The notes: generated by a model from the sequence alone, not told the origin. A stretch of DNA of 21,614 nucleotides from Bacteroidales bacterium (GCA_007120675.1 SKNE01000042.1:1-21614), one strand, 5' to 3'; positions 1 through 7,955 are shown, numbered from the stretch's first letter. A program made the numbers and translations.

Positions 1-147
1 CCCTACAGCGTCAGCCTGTATGATCTGTTTGGCAGGCGGGTTCACAGGCAGGAAAACACCACCTCGGTCGTTTTGCCTCCGCTGTCGCCCGGGATCTACA
101 TCCTCGTCAGCGACGACGGACAATACGCCAGGATTGTCATTCCGTGA
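1..147 (+). CDS. C-terminal end of a T9SS type A sorting-domain protein (5' end outside window)
   Basis: Frame 1 is open from the first base and stops at TGA 145-147, giving 48 residues. The peptide has the pattern of the last two thirds of a type A T9SS C-terminal domain. It begins with a beta-strand and turn (YSVSLYDLFGRRV), continues with a variable strand, then the LSPGIYIL motif and a final strand ending RIVIP. In this family the domain directs an exported protein through the type IX secretion system, after which it is usually cleaved off. Nothing can be said about the mature protein, whose coding sequence lies to the left. The gene converges on the CotH-protein gene, with 18 bases between the two stop codons, and no clear terminator is visible there. 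There is no start codon in this fragment; the open frame and motif are the only evidence. Confidence 0.72.
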   Translation, partial: PYSVSLYDLFGRRVHRQENTTSVVLPPLSPGIYILVSDDGQYARIVIP

Positions 148-165
148 ATCAGCGCCGGTCTGGCC

Positions 166-3100
166 CTACCGGATGAGGAGCATCAGGCGGCTCTCCACCT
201 GTCCACCATACCGTACCCGGTAAATGTAGGCTCCGGGGGGTAGTCCCCGGGCATCAAAGGAAAGTCTTTGTTCCCCTGCAGGCATGTGCTGGTCAAGGAT
301 TACGCCCTGGTGCACGCCCTGCAGGTTGAACACATCCACCCTCACGTGTCCTGGCCTTTCCAGGTAAAACGGGATGGTTGTATGTTGCCGGAACGGGTTG
401 GGATAGTTTTGATCCAGGCGCGTGCGGGACCCTGTTTCCTGGATGGAGACACTGGATCTATTGCCGCGCACCGAGATGTTATCGAAGCGGTTATTGCCTG
501 AGTCGCCCGATGCTTCGGCACCCATGAACAGCAGCCTGACCGCCAGGTAAGGGTTATTGACGGCATCCTCAAAACCGGACAGGTCCACCTGTCTCAGCTG
601 GTAGCCGGTCTCCACCTCCAACGGGGGACCAATGTCATGCCAGGTGACTCCCCCATCGGGCGAATACTGTGGCTGATGGTGGCGGGCGCCATTGCTTGTA
701 CGGTGGACTGCATAGGTGAGCTTCAGCTCTTCAAAGCCTGTTGAGGGGACCGAGAGCACCAGCTGCCTGCTATGGGAGGGGTTGCGCACGCGCAATGCGT
801 ACCCGGCGCCCTCTCCCTGTTGCGCGCCGAGGGTGCTGCCATCGCTTCGGTCCATATACCCTTCGCCGCTGCCGGGGTAGCTGATCGTCCCCCTGGCGGG
901 CGTGAGGGAGTGGTCCGCTTCTGACAGGTATATGGTCCCCTCTGCCAGGTCGTTGAAGTGCCAGTAGTGGACCAGTACCTCTTCCTCCACCTGGAGTTGG
1001 AAGTCCCTGCTGGCCTGGTTCTTATTTCCGTCGTCCACGGTGATGGTAAAGAAATAACTGCCTGCATTTTCCGGCGTGCCTGCCAGATGGCCCTTGTCCG
1101 ACAAGTGCATGCCCGGCGGGATGTTACCGGCACTGAGGGTGAACTGGTAGGGTGGGGTGCCACCTGAAGCGGAAAAGTAGTGTCCGCCGTAAGCCTCTCC
1201 CCGGTAGGCTGTGGCTGGCTGTCGTTTGCCAAGCCTGAGCCACGTGCCGTTGCCCGACAGGCTGATGTTGTCGAACCGGTTGTTGCCATCCTGGCCAGAC
1301 GCTTCCTCCCCGAGGAACTCAATCCGGAACCGCAGTCCCGGATTGTCGTTTACTGCTTCAACGGAGGTGAGGTCAAAGCGGTACACCGCGTAATCCGGTC
1401 CGATGTCGTAAGGCCCTTCAAAGGCGATCCACTGCTCACCGGCATCTGGTGAGTAATACAATTGTTGCTGCCTGGCCCCGTTGGGTGTCCTGTGGGCAGC
1501 AAAGCTCAGCACCAGGTCCCGGTGTCCCACCGACGGGGCATGGATCTGCAGGTAGCGCTCGCTGGACGGGTTCCTGGTCCGCAGGCCATAGCCTGCCGAG
1601 GTGTCATGGGAAGCATTCAGCCTGGTCCCGTCGCTGCGGTCCATCTGACCGCCAGTACCCGGGTAGGTGATCAGCGCACCTTCTTCCAGGCTGTAGTCTG
1701 CCGGCACGATCTGCAGGATGCCATCAGGCAGGTTGTTAAAGTGCCAGTAGTGGATCAGGCCATCCTGGAAGTGGGCTGTCACACTGCTTTCTCCTTCGGG
1801 CACCAGGACCTGCAAGGGAGCGGTACTTTCGGGCAAACCCTCCCAGTGGCTGAAGCGGTATCCCGGGGCGGGGACCGCCTCCAGTTCAAGGGGCAGGCCC
1901 TCAAAGTAGGTGCCTGACCACAGGCCGCTGCCCCGGGGTGTTTTGATGGTGTTGACGCGGACCCTGCCCTGGGAGGGGTTGACCACTTCCACATGCAGCT
2001 CAACCTCCTCTCCGAGATCAAAGGCTTCCCGGAGGTATTCTCGCATGTAGCCGGGCCTCTGGGCGGCAAAGTCGTGCATCACGTCCACTTCCGACTGCCA
2101 GTGATCCATGTTGGCAGGCATTCGCCAGCGGTGGATGTGCTCGGGCATCTCCGGCAGGTAGAGTGCATGAAAGGCATCCAGCTGATCCTGCACATGCTCC
2201 TCCCTGAACAGGGTGTTTAGCAGGTCGGCAAAGCGCGTGATGAAATGGTGTTTATAATCATTGTTTTCCAGCAGCTTTCGGAAGATAAAGGTGGACCAGG
2301 GCGGATTGGGCCAGGGGGGACCATTGCTCTCCATGGCGAAAGCCAGCGTGTTGTGCGCCGGACCCTCCTCCACCCCGGTTACATAATCGAAGTTCAGTCC
2401 GAAGCCAAAATCCAGGTCAAAGACCTGCCAGCGCCACAGGCCATCCAGTCCGCGCGGAGCGTCCGGATCGTAGGTGTCAGTGTAGTAGCGCCAGAACTGG
2501 ATGTTGTTACCGGGCCAGTCGGTATTCATCACGTAGATCTGTGCGACCTGGTAGTCGGTGAAGTTGTGGATGTCCATCCTTGTTTGTATCTCCTGGAAGT
2601 GCACCGGTTCACTCACGCCGGGACTCTCCAGGTAATCCAGCATGTCGAAGTAGTGCTGCACCCCTGCGGGGTTTCCGCGGTCAAATTCACCATGGCGTTC
2701 CAGGATGGTATAGGTCATCTCATCGTCCAGCCCGTAATGTGTTTCCAGGTAGCGGTTATCCAGGCGGTCCCGGATATTGTGCACGCCCCAGTATTCGCCG
2801 TTGATGAAGAGGATGACCGGACGCGTATACTGTATGTCCAGGTCCAGCTCCTTCAGCAGGCTTTGCATGAAAGCATCGCGAAAGATGGCGTCGCCCCAGT
2901 CGTTGCCGCTGTTGCGCAAGAGGAATCGCTTGTAGCGGGGGATCTCCTTATCGGGGAAGAGGGGATAGTCAAGCCAGGTGGTGCCATAATCTGATCGCGC
3001 ATACATCCTGAGGGACTTTCTCGGCCTGTTCCGGCTCGTGCCGCCATGGATGCGCGCTCCCATTTGTTGTGAGACGGAGAGGCCCCCGTCTTTTTCGAAG

Positions 3101-4323
3101 AGTTCAAAATGGACCAGGCGCTCCCACTCAATGCCGCGCTGAAAGTAGTTTTGGTGGTTGCCGTAAACGTATATGCCGCTGTCGGGATGAAAGAGGGCTT
3201 CCGCCGGGGCGTTAATGGCGATCACCGGCATGGAGTAGCGTTGGTGGGCTTCCTCATGCACGATAAAGCTTTTAGTGGCCACCTCACCACCGCGCCCATT
3301 GGGAAGGAATGCCCTGGCCCTGATGCTGTTGATCTTGAAGAGCTCACCTGCGGGTGGTTGCCAGTGTTCATTGTATTGGTGTCCGGGCGAGAGGTTATTG
3401 GTGGGGATCATGGAGATGCTGTTGGGCTCCCCGCTGCGATCGGTGATGGCGATGGGGGAGGTGAACAGCGGGCTCTCGGCATCCGGGATGCTTCCGTCTG
3501 TCGTATAGCGGATCACTGCCTCCGGCAGCACGTGGGGAATGGTATAATGCCCGGCTTGATAGGTCTGGCCGTCGAAAGTGAGCACGGCATCATCAATGGG
3601 CTGTCCCTCAGGGTCCTGCACAATGAAGGAGACGGAAAAGGTGCCGGGATCATCGGGGTCACCGGGATCTCCGTTATCCGGGTCGATCACGCCCCAGGTA
3701 TCGTGAAACGTGGTACCGGACCAGACCTCAACCACCCTGTTGGGGTCACCGCTCCACTCGCCACCACCCCAGCCCTCATTCAGGAAGTACTTGTAGGCGT
3801 ACTCACCCGGGGAGAGTTGAAAGGAGATGCCGTACACGCTGCCCTCGCCATCAATGGCTTCCAGGGCCATGTCGGGATTGCTCCCGGGTTCGGGCCAGGA
3901 AGGATCGGACATGGTGCCGCTGATATAGATCACATCCCCGGGCTGGTAAGGAGAGTCGCTCATGTCCACCTGGAAATTCACCTGGAACGACCTGTGGGGG
4001 TCGCTGTCCTGACCTGCCCCTTTTCCCGTGGGGGCCATCACGATGTGAACTTCCAGGTCGTGGCTGACCAGGTGCACTTCTCCCTGGACTGTATGGTAGC
4101 CTGCGCGGCTCAGGCTGTACTGGTAGATCCCGTCGTGAGGGGTTTCCAGGCTCAGGTCGAAGGACCCGGTGTAAAATCCCGGCTCATGGGAAAATGACGG
4201 TGCTTGTATTTCAGGCACATCTTCCGCCTGCACGGGGTGCAGGCTGGCGAATAATGTGAATAAGACAGCCAGGATGGTATAGGTAAAATTTTTGGGGGTT
4301 ATGTAATGACCGGAAAAATGCAT
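166..4323 (-). CDS. Secreted CotH-kinase family protein, multidomain, with T9SS sorting domain
   Basis: A 1385-residue exported protein. Residues 1-33 look like a signal peptide. Residues 39-63 and 268-355 together resemble a chitobiase C-terminal/FN3-like domain (second part RYTTDGSIPD), split by a 204-residue block. That block contains a PEGA/CarboxypepD-like half (64-98), a starch-binding-like beta domain (about 110-212, GEWSGDPNR), an acidic Pro/Gly linker, and the other PEGA-like half (226-267). The CotH kinase domain spans about 380-745 (HGGTSRNRPRKSLR near 425, FDLDFGFG near 633). Downstream are an InlB-B-like repeat (775-850), two related jelly-roll-like modules (855-1025, 1117-1290) around a putative Ig domain (PPYQF, GTPENAG), and a T9SS type A tail (1298-1385, NYPNPF). 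CotH proteins are atypical kinases; B. subtilis CotH phosphorylates spore-coat proteins. The substrate here is unknown. It is last in the HlyD-VTC-DUF4956-CotH operon, 17 bases after DUF4956. Cell-surface location is inferred from the signal peptide and sorting tail. Confidence 0.9.
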   Translation of the reverse strand: MHFSGHYITPKNFTYTILAVLFTLFASLHPVQAEDVPEIQAPSFSHEPGFYTGSFDLSLETPHDGIYQYSLSRAGYHTVQGEVHLVSHDLEVHIVMAPTGKGAGQDSDPHRSFQVNFQVDMSDSPYQPGDVIYISGTMSDPSWPEPGSNPDMALEAIDGEGSVYGISFQLSPGEYAYKYFLNEGWGGGEWSGDPNRVVEVWSGTTFHDTWGVIDPDNGDPGDPDDPGTFSVSFIVQDPEGQPIDDAVLTFDGQTYQAGHYTIPHVLPEAVIRYTTDGSIPDAESPLFTSPIAITDRSGEPNSISMIPTNNLSPGHQYNEHWQPPAGELFKINSIRARAFLPNGRGGEVATKSFIVHEEAHQRYSMPVIAINAPAEALFHPDSGIYVYGNHQNYFQRGIEWERLVHFELFEKDGGLSVSQQMGARIHGGTSRNRPRKSLRMYARSDYGTTWLDYPLFPDKEIPRYKRFLLRNSGNDWGDAIFRDAFMQSLLKELDLDIQYTRPVILFINGEYWGVHNIRDRLDNRYLETHYGLDDEMTYTILERHGEFDRGNPAGVQHYFDMLDYLESPGVSEPVHFQEIQTRMDIHNFTDYQVAQIYVMNTDWPGNNIQFWRYYTDTYDPDAPRGLDGLWRWQVFDLDFGFGLNFDYVTGVEEGPAHNTLAFAMESNGPPWPNPPWSTFIFRKLLENNDYKHHFITRFADLLNTLFREEHVQDQLDAFHALYLPEMPEHIHRWRMPANMDHWQSEVDVMHDFAAQRPGYMREYLREAFDLGEEVELHVEVVNPSQGRVRVNTIKTPRGSGLWSGTYFEGLPLELEAVPAPGYRFSHWEGLPESTAPLQVLVPEGESSVTAHFQDGLIHYWHFNNLPDGILQIVPADYSLEEGALITYPGTGGQMDRSDGTRLNASHDTSAGYGLRTRNPSSERYLQIHAPSVGHRDLVLSFAAHRTPNGARQQQLYYSPDAGEQWIAFEGPYDIGPDYAVYRFDLTSVEAVNDNPGLRFRIEFLGEEASGQDGNNRFDNISLSGNGTWLRLGKRQPATAYRGEAYGGHYFSASGGTPPYQFTLSAGNIPPGMHLSDKGHLAGTPENAGSYFFTITVDDGNKNQASRDFQLQVEEEVLVHYWHFNDLAEGTIYLSEADHSLTPARGTISYPGSGEGYMDRSDGSTLGAQQGEGAGYALRVRNPSHSRQLVLSVPSTGFEELKLTYAVHRTSNGARHHQPQYSPDGGVTWHDIGPPLEVETGYQLRQVDLSGFEDAVNNPYLAVRLLFMGAEASGDSGNNRFDNISVRGNRSSVSIQETGSRTRLDQNYPNPFRQHTTIPFYLERPGHVRVDVFNLQGVHQGVILDQHMPAGEQRLSFDARGLPPGAYIYRVRYGGQVESRLMLLIR
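463..972 (-). repeat. Second copy of an intragenic module repeat in the CotH protein
   Basis: Encodes residues about 1117-1287. It starts with VHYWHFNDL and ends with GNNRFDNISVRGN. It matches the module at 1250-1758 along its length, sharing the YPG-G-MDRSDG segment, the RNPS segment, the HRT-NGARQ/H segment and the EASG-GNNRFDNIS end. The copies are clearly diverged at DNA level, so this is an old domain duplication and not a recent one. The fold is probably a lectin-like beta-sandwich; this is inferred from the strand pattern. Confidence 0.75.
1250..1758 (-). repeat. First copy of an intragenic module repeat in the CotH protein
   Basis: Encodes residues about 855-1024. It starts with IHYWHFNNL and ends with GNNRFDNISLSGN. 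It is separated from the second copy by about 90 residues that resemble a putative Ig (He_PIG) domain. The two copies have matching starts, matching ends and nearly the same length (about 170 residues). Modules of this kind are common between catalytic domains and T9SS tails and may bind glycans, but no ligand can be read from the sequence. Confidence 0.75.
3523..4134 (-). other. 612-bp in-frame insert carrying permuted half-domains (CotH protein residues 64-267)
   Basis: This block interrupts one domain and has the C-terminal half of another domain at its start and the N-terminal half at its end. Joining residue 63 to 268 restores an FN3/chitobiase-C-like stretch (SLETPH then EAVIRYTTDG). 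Joining residue 267 to 64 restores a PEGA/CarboxypepD-like domain (AGHYTIPHVLP then DGIYQYSLSRAGY). The restored domain aligns well with residues 1112-1180 of the 1273-residue protein at 10542-14363. Both junctions fall at a GA dinucleotide (GAC and GAG codons), so microhomology is at most a few bases. Between the halves lies a starch-binding-like domain, an order often seen as a tandem array in Bacteroidota surface proteins. Confidence 0.6.
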
Positions 4324-4340
4324 GGGGTGTTGTTGCGTCT

Positions 4341-5018
4341 TTAGTTTTCGTCGAAGAACAGGTTAACATGCCGGATGTTTGGGTTTTTCTTCAATTCCCT
4401 GATCAGCTCCTCGCCCTGGTTTTCATCTTTCAGGAAAACGTGGAAGGAGTACTCCATCTGCTCGTGTCCCTCTTCACCCATGGCTTTTGCATTGACCAGC
4501 CTGAAGCGGCGGCAGTTTTTGCGGATCACCGCCAGGCTTTCCATCCCGGTCTCTTCCTCATCCGTGGCCACCACCTGCAGGAGGTATTCGCGCTGGCGGG
4601 ACAGCCTGAAGCTGAATTTGCTGATGAGAAGGTATATCAGGCTGATGAAGAGGGTGCCATAAATGGCCACTGCATACATTTTGACCCCGGCTGCCAATCC
4701 GATGGTGAGGGCAAAAAAGATGAACATGATGTCTGAGGCATCCTTTACGGCCGTCCGGAACCGGATGATGGACATGGCGCCCACCATGCCGAAGGCGCGG
4801 GCCAGGTTGTTCCCGATCACCATGATGACGATGGAGGTGATCATGGTAAGCATGATCATTGAGATGGCAAAGGAGGCGGAGTAGTTGAGGCCTTTATAGG
4901 TATGCCGGTAAAGAAGGGAGATGACGGTGCCGCACAGGAGGGCTACGAGTAAATTCAGCACCACATCGCGCAGGCTGATGCTCAGGGTAAATATATCAGC
5001 AAAATCGTTGGCTATCAT
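4341..5018 (-). CDS. DUF4956 family integral membrane protein
   Basis: A 225-residue protein. The N-terminal two thirds hold about four hydrophobic segments (about 17-37, 48-68, 97-115, 118-140). Between the second and third lies a conserved-looking loop with GNNLARAFGMVGAMSIIRFR and VKDASD, which is characteristic of DUF4956. The C-terminal 75 residues form a soluble alpha/beta domain, probably cytoplasmic, ending NIRHVNLFFDEN. The molecular function is not known to me. The family regularly sits beside VTC-domain and CotH genes, and it does so here: 38 bases after the VTC gene and 17 bases before the CotH gene, same strand. That placement suggests a membrane partner in the same process. The length is normal for the family and nothing is disrupted. 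Confidence 0.88.
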   Translation of the reverse strand: MIANDFADIFTLSISLRDVVLNLLVALLCGTVISLLYRHTYKGLNYSASFAISMIMLTMITSIVIMVIGNNLARAFGMVGAMSIIRFRTAVKDASDIMFIFFALTIGLAAGVKMYAVAIYGTLFISLIYLLISKFSFRLSRQREYLLQVVATDEEETGMESLAVIRKNCRRFRLVNAKAMGEEGHEQMEYSFHVFLKDENQGEELIRELKKNPNIRHVNLFFDEN

Positions 5019-5056
5019 CTTGTTGCCATTAACGGGTTGGGGGTATGAGAGGTCGT

Positions 5057-5809
5057 TTAATAATGGGCAAAGCTTTTGTTCACATCGTAGCCTATCACAT
5101 ATTTTGACAGTGCTTCGTGCCGCAGCCTGAACTCCTGCACGATCCCCTTGGCCCAGCCAGGCATCTCATCTTCAAAATATTTGATCTCCATGATGCAGTG
5201 GTCCTTGAAGAGGTAGCGCATGTTCTCCTCGGAAAACAATTCATCCAGGGAGGGGTAATTCTTGCTGCGTATGTTTTTATCGAAGGTGATCCTGGTTCCC
5301 GCATTGAGTTTGCCATGGTAGGCTTCCCGCTCGTAGGTCACCAGGGTGGTGGGTAAAAAGGGTTTCAACTTGTAATGAAAGAAGAAGCGACGGGCATCCT
5401 CCAGGCTGCGGGCCGGGTTTTTGCTGTGCGACAGGTCAAGGTATGCTTCCACCCTGCCACTTTCCAGCAACTTGTCCAGGTTGCCATAGCTCACGCTGGA
5501 GCGGTGTTTGCGAACCCTGTTCTCCAGCTTGCGCTTGATCTCCAGGACCACTTCCTTTTCGGGCGCGAACTTATTGTAGGACCTCACACGCAATTTGCGT
5601 CGATGCTTCAGTCCCGCATGCTTTTCATGGTAATTGATCAGGTCCGGGCTGTCGAAGTAGATGGAGCGAACGGTGTACTCGGGCAAGCCCTTGCCATTGG
5701 CAGTGGCGTAAATGTCTTCGCGTACGAATCCCCTGATCCTGTTGCGCAGATCATTGAGAAGGTAGTTGGGCACCAAATATTTCCGTTCGTAACGTAACAT
5801 GATTTGCAT
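5057..5809 (-). CDS. VTC-domain (polyphosphate polymerase-like) protein
   Basis: A 250-residue protein that is essentially one VTC domain of the triphosphate-tunnel fold. The expected charged tunnel residues are visible: E8 and K10 in YERKY, R48 before YFDS, the basic strand HRRKLRVRSY (residues 69-78), the E90-x-K92-x-K94 strand, basic residues near 100-103, and a late acidic/basic strand MEIKYFE. In yeast Vtc4 this fold makes polyphosphate from ATP. Bacterial homologues are named polyphosphate polymerase-like, but their reaction is generally unproven. The conserved tunnel residues suggest an active enzyme. No SPX domain or membrane segment is present, so it is probably cytoplasmic and may pair with the DUF4956 protein. 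Its ATG overlaps the HlyD stop by one base (TAATG), which argues for translational coupling. A second in-frame ATG lies at codon 4. Confidence 0.88.
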   Translation of the reverse strand: MQIMLRYERKYLVPNYLLNDLRNRIRGFVREDIYATANGKGLPEYTVRSIYFDSPDLINYHEKHAGLKHRRKLRVRSYNKFAPEKEVVLEIKRKLENRVRKHRSSVSYGNLDKLLESGRVEAYLDLSHSKNPARSLEDARRFFFHYKLKPFLPTTLVTYEREAYHGKLNAGTRITFDKNIRSKNYPSLDELFSEENMRYLFKDHCIMEIKYFEDEMPGWAKGIVQEFRLRHEALSKYVIGYDVNKSFAHY

Positions 5810-6921
5810 TAATTCTCATAGACAACGCGTGACACCCGGAGCAGGTAGTCTTTCAGCTTTACGGTGTCGGTCCTTATGTGTGCCTCTACCACCATATTGG
5901 GTAACAGGCCGTGGTCAGTTTCCGGGTCTACCAGTATGGAGGCAAAGACGGAGGGGCGGCGGTTGATCCATTGAACGCTGTTATCCACTCCAATAAGCAT
6001 GCCGGAAATCTCCTTTCGTGACCCTTCCGCCCGGATGCTCACGGGCTGTCCCTGCTGCAGCAGGTGGCTTTCTCGGACATGAACGGGGGCAAATACCATG
6101 ATGGCTGAGAGGTCGGCCACACGAATCACCTCATTGTTTCCCCCCTCGTCCACCACATGCTGACGCATCAGCCTGCCGGAGATGGGGGAGAGGATATTCA
6201 TCCCTTCCAGGTGACTTCTCAGCTGGTCTATCTGGTTCTCCAGGGCACTGATCCGTGCCCGTGCAAGGCCAATTTGTTCCTCTTTTTCTCCCGCCTGCAG
6301 CGATGCCACGCTGGACCTGGCAATGTCCAGTGCATGCTGTCGTACCTTCAGGTCGTTGACCGCCAGCTCATATTCCTGTTCAGAAATAAGGTCCTGTTCA
6401 TAAAGGTGCCTGGCGCGGGCGGTGAGCCTCTCCTGCGTTCCCAGCTCCTGTTTTGCCAGCTCGGCTTGTTCCATGGCCACGCGAATGGCCTCGGGCCTGT
6501 CGCCGCTGAGGTATACCTGCAGCAGGGCTTGCTGATAGGCCAGGTCGCCGCTTTTTTCCACCATCCGCAGGTCCAGTTCGTGGGAGGATACCCAGGCGAT
6601 GGTGTCGCCGGCCTTCACCTCATTTGTTTTGATCAGGTGGTCATTGAATTGGAAAGCCATGATGTCGCCCCGCTGGAACTCCATCACCTTGTAGTGGCTG
6701 ATGCTGCCCGAACGGTGGTCTTCAAGCACGTTGCTGAGTGTTCCGTCGGAGGACTTGTAAAGTCCCCACTCACGGGAAGGCTTCACCATCCCTTTGCTGC
6801 GGATGGTATAGGGAACCTCCCAGACCATGAGCATCACGATGGCTGCAGCAAACACGACAGGTACCGCCAGGCGGTAAATAATCTTCATCCCGGTAAAGCC
6901 CTTGAGGGTGATCCTGGGCAT
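5809..6921 (-). CDS. HlyD-family membrane fusion/adaptor protein
   Basis: A 370-residue protein. A short basic N-terminus is followed by one transmembrane helix (about 14-34). The lipoyl-like half-motif comes next (TIRSKGMVKPSREWGLYKSS), then a long helical hairpin rich in Glu, Gln, Arg and Ala (about 120-240). The second lipoyl half (ILSPISGRLMRQHVVDEGG) and a beta-barrel region follow (about 245-345). This is the layout of periplasmic adaptors of ABC, RND or MFS exporters. No transporter or outer-membrane factor gene is adjacent, so the partner is unknown. About 45 residues between the first lipoyl strand and the hairpin (VLEDHRSG to IAWVSSHE) make that part longer than in a minimal adaptor. 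It is the first gene of the operon leading to VTC, DUF4956 and CotH. An in-frame ATG at codon 12 is an alternative start. Confidence 0.85.
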   Translation of the reverse strand: MPRITLKGFTGMKIIYRLAVPVVFAAAIVMLMVWEVPYTIRSKGMVKPSREWGLYKSSDGTLSNVLEDHRSGSISHYKVMEFQRGDIMAFQFNDHLIKTNEVKAGDTIAWVSSHELDLRMVEKSGDLAYQQALLQVYLSGDRPEAIRVAMEQAELAKQELGTQERLTARARHLYEQDLISEQEYELAVNDLKVRQHALDIARSSVASLQAGEKEEQIGLARARISALENQIDQLRSHLEGMNILSPISGRLMRQHVVDEGGNNEVIRVADLSAIMVFAPVHVRESHLLQQGQPVSIRAEGSRKEISGMLIGVDNSVQWINRRPSVFASILVDPETDHGLLPNMVVEAHIRTDTVKLKDYLLRVSRVVYEN

Positions 6922-6948
6922 GGACTATCCATCCCTTCTTGGATAACG

Positions 6949-6980
6949 CAAAGGTGCGTCTTTTCTTTTGTTATTCCAAA
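6949..6980 (-). promoter_or_regulatory. Candidate promoter of the HlyD-VTC-DUF4956-CotH operon
   Basis: Reading the minus strand, TTTG (6980-6977) is followed after exactly 20 bases by CACCTTTG (6956-6949). This fits the Bacteroidota -33 TTTG / -7 TAnnTTTG consensus with one mismatch (C for the first T). The predicted start is near 6943, leaving a leader of about 20 bases before the HlyD ATG at 6921. Confidence 0.5.
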
Positions 6981-7003
6981 CAGGCAGCTGTTTTGGGGGC
7001 ACC

Positions 7004-7681
7004 TCAACTCCGCCTGCCAAGGAATATCATGATGTAGTAGAGGAGTGTTGCCAGGGAGGCCAGCGCAGCCACCACATAGGTTAGTGAAGCCCATTTCAGC
7101 GCGTCCTTGGCGCTGTTGTATTCCTGGCCCACGGTCATTCCCGTATTGGTCAGCCAGGCCAGGGCCCTTTTGGTGGCGTCAAACTCTACCGGTAAGGTGA
7201 TGAAGCTGAAGAGCGTGGTGGCGGCAAACATGACGATGCCGGCCAAAAGAATTCCGGGGACACTTTCTACGGTGAGGATACCGATCAGCAATACCCACTG
7301 CATATACCTGGAGCTGACACTGATCACCGGCACCAGTGCTGAGCGCATCTTCAGGAAGGCGTAGGCGCGGGCGTGCTGAACGGCGTGGCCGCATTCGTGG
7401 GCTGCGACCGCTGCCGCAGCCACTGATCGTCCCTGGTATACTTCCGGGCTCAGGTTCACCGTACGATCAAGGGGGTTATAATGGTCGGTCAGACGGCCGG
7501 GTGTGGAGATAACCCGAACGCCATCCACACCGCTTTCGCGGAGCATCTTTTCAGCGATCTCCCTGCCGGATAGTCCGCTGCGCAGGGGCATGCGCGAGTA
7601 TTTGGCAAAGCGCGTCTTCAGCTGGTTGGATACGAGCCAGCTCAGGAGCATGAACACCCCAAAGATGATCAATATTTCCAT
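7004..7681 (-). CDS. YugP-type membrane zinc metallopeptidase
   Basis: A protein of 225 residues from the chosen start. The frame is open to an ATG at 7735, but the family normally begins with a hydrophobic helix, which here starts right at the ATG 7681 (MEILIIFGVFML). The zinc motif HECGH lies near residues 95-99. A later helix carries LPVEFDATKRALAWL, in which the Glu is the usual third zinc ligand. A further three or so hydrophobic segments follow the motif, the last one ending near the C-terminus. Homologues are membrane-anchored neutral zinc metallopeptidases (Zn_peptidase_2) of unclear physiological substrate. The gene lies 82 bases upstream of the HlyD gene, on the same strand. The operon promoter in that gap suggests the two are transcribed at least partly independently. 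Confidence 0.87.
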   Translation of the reverse strand: MEILIIFGVFMLLSWLVSNQLKTRFAKYSRMPLRSGLSGREIAEKMLRESGVDGVRVISTPGRLTDHYNPLDRTVNLSPEVYQGRSVAAAAVAAHECGHAVQHARAYAFLKMRSALVPVISVSSRYMQWVLLIGILTVESVPGILLAGIVMFAATTLFSFITLPVEFDATKRALAWLTNTGMTVGQEYNSAKDALKWASLTYVVAALASLATLLYYIMIFLGRRS

Positions 7682-7732
7682 GTTCAATACCATCGGCAAA
7701 GGTCTTTTTCCGTTTAACTTATTGATAGCGGG

Positions 7733-7740
7733 CAAATTTA
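7733..7740 (-). promoter_or_regulatory. Candidate -7 element upstream of the zinc peptidase
   Basis: The minus strand reads TAAATTTG, a perfect match to TAnnTTTG, about 50 bases before the preferred ATG at 7681. No good -33 TTTG is found at the usual distance. The element lies upstream of 7681 but overlaps the position of the alternative ATG at 7735, which supports the shorter coding start. Confidence 0.35.
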
Positions 7741-7928
7741 ATCAAAAAGCAGGCCAGTGTCAGCAGGCTGTCAAAATGGCGGCAGTTAAAAAACGTTAAG
7801 CAGGGTGTTGGCTCCAGCTGGCGGATGCATTCACGGTCGCAGGCTTGTGACTGATGGTCTCCTTTGGTTGTCGCCTTAGCCGCATTGGCATGGCGCGCTA
7901 CATGCTATGAGTTCTGACAATTTCTGAG

Positions 7929-7936
7929 TAGCTTTG
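7929..7936 (+). promoter_or_regulatory. Candidate -7 promoter element of surE
   Basis: TAGCTTTG matches TAnnTTTG exactly and sits 20 bases before the surE ATG at 7956. The predicted transcript would start near 7943 with a very short leader. A convincing -33 TTG is missing (only GTTCTG near 7911). It probably serves surE, the small membrane gene and lpxB together. Confidence 0.4.
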
Positions 7937-7955
7937 TGCTGGAAAAATAAGGCTT

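Noticed and set aside
3109..4197. 362-residue open frame on the + strand opposite the CotH gene
   Set aside because: It lies wholly antisense to a gene with clear domains. The peptide is low in recognisable motifs and rich in Val, Gly and His, as expected from the complement of a GC-rich coding frame.
5809..6921. Complete type I secretion or tripartite efflux system
   Set aside because: Only the adaptor is present. There is no ABC, RND or MFS transporter and no TolC-like gene in the window.
7682..7735. N-terminal extension of the zinc peptidase to ATG 7735
   Set aside because: The family starts with the hydrophobic helix at ATG 7681, and the best -7 element (7733-7740) overlaps the upstream ATG.
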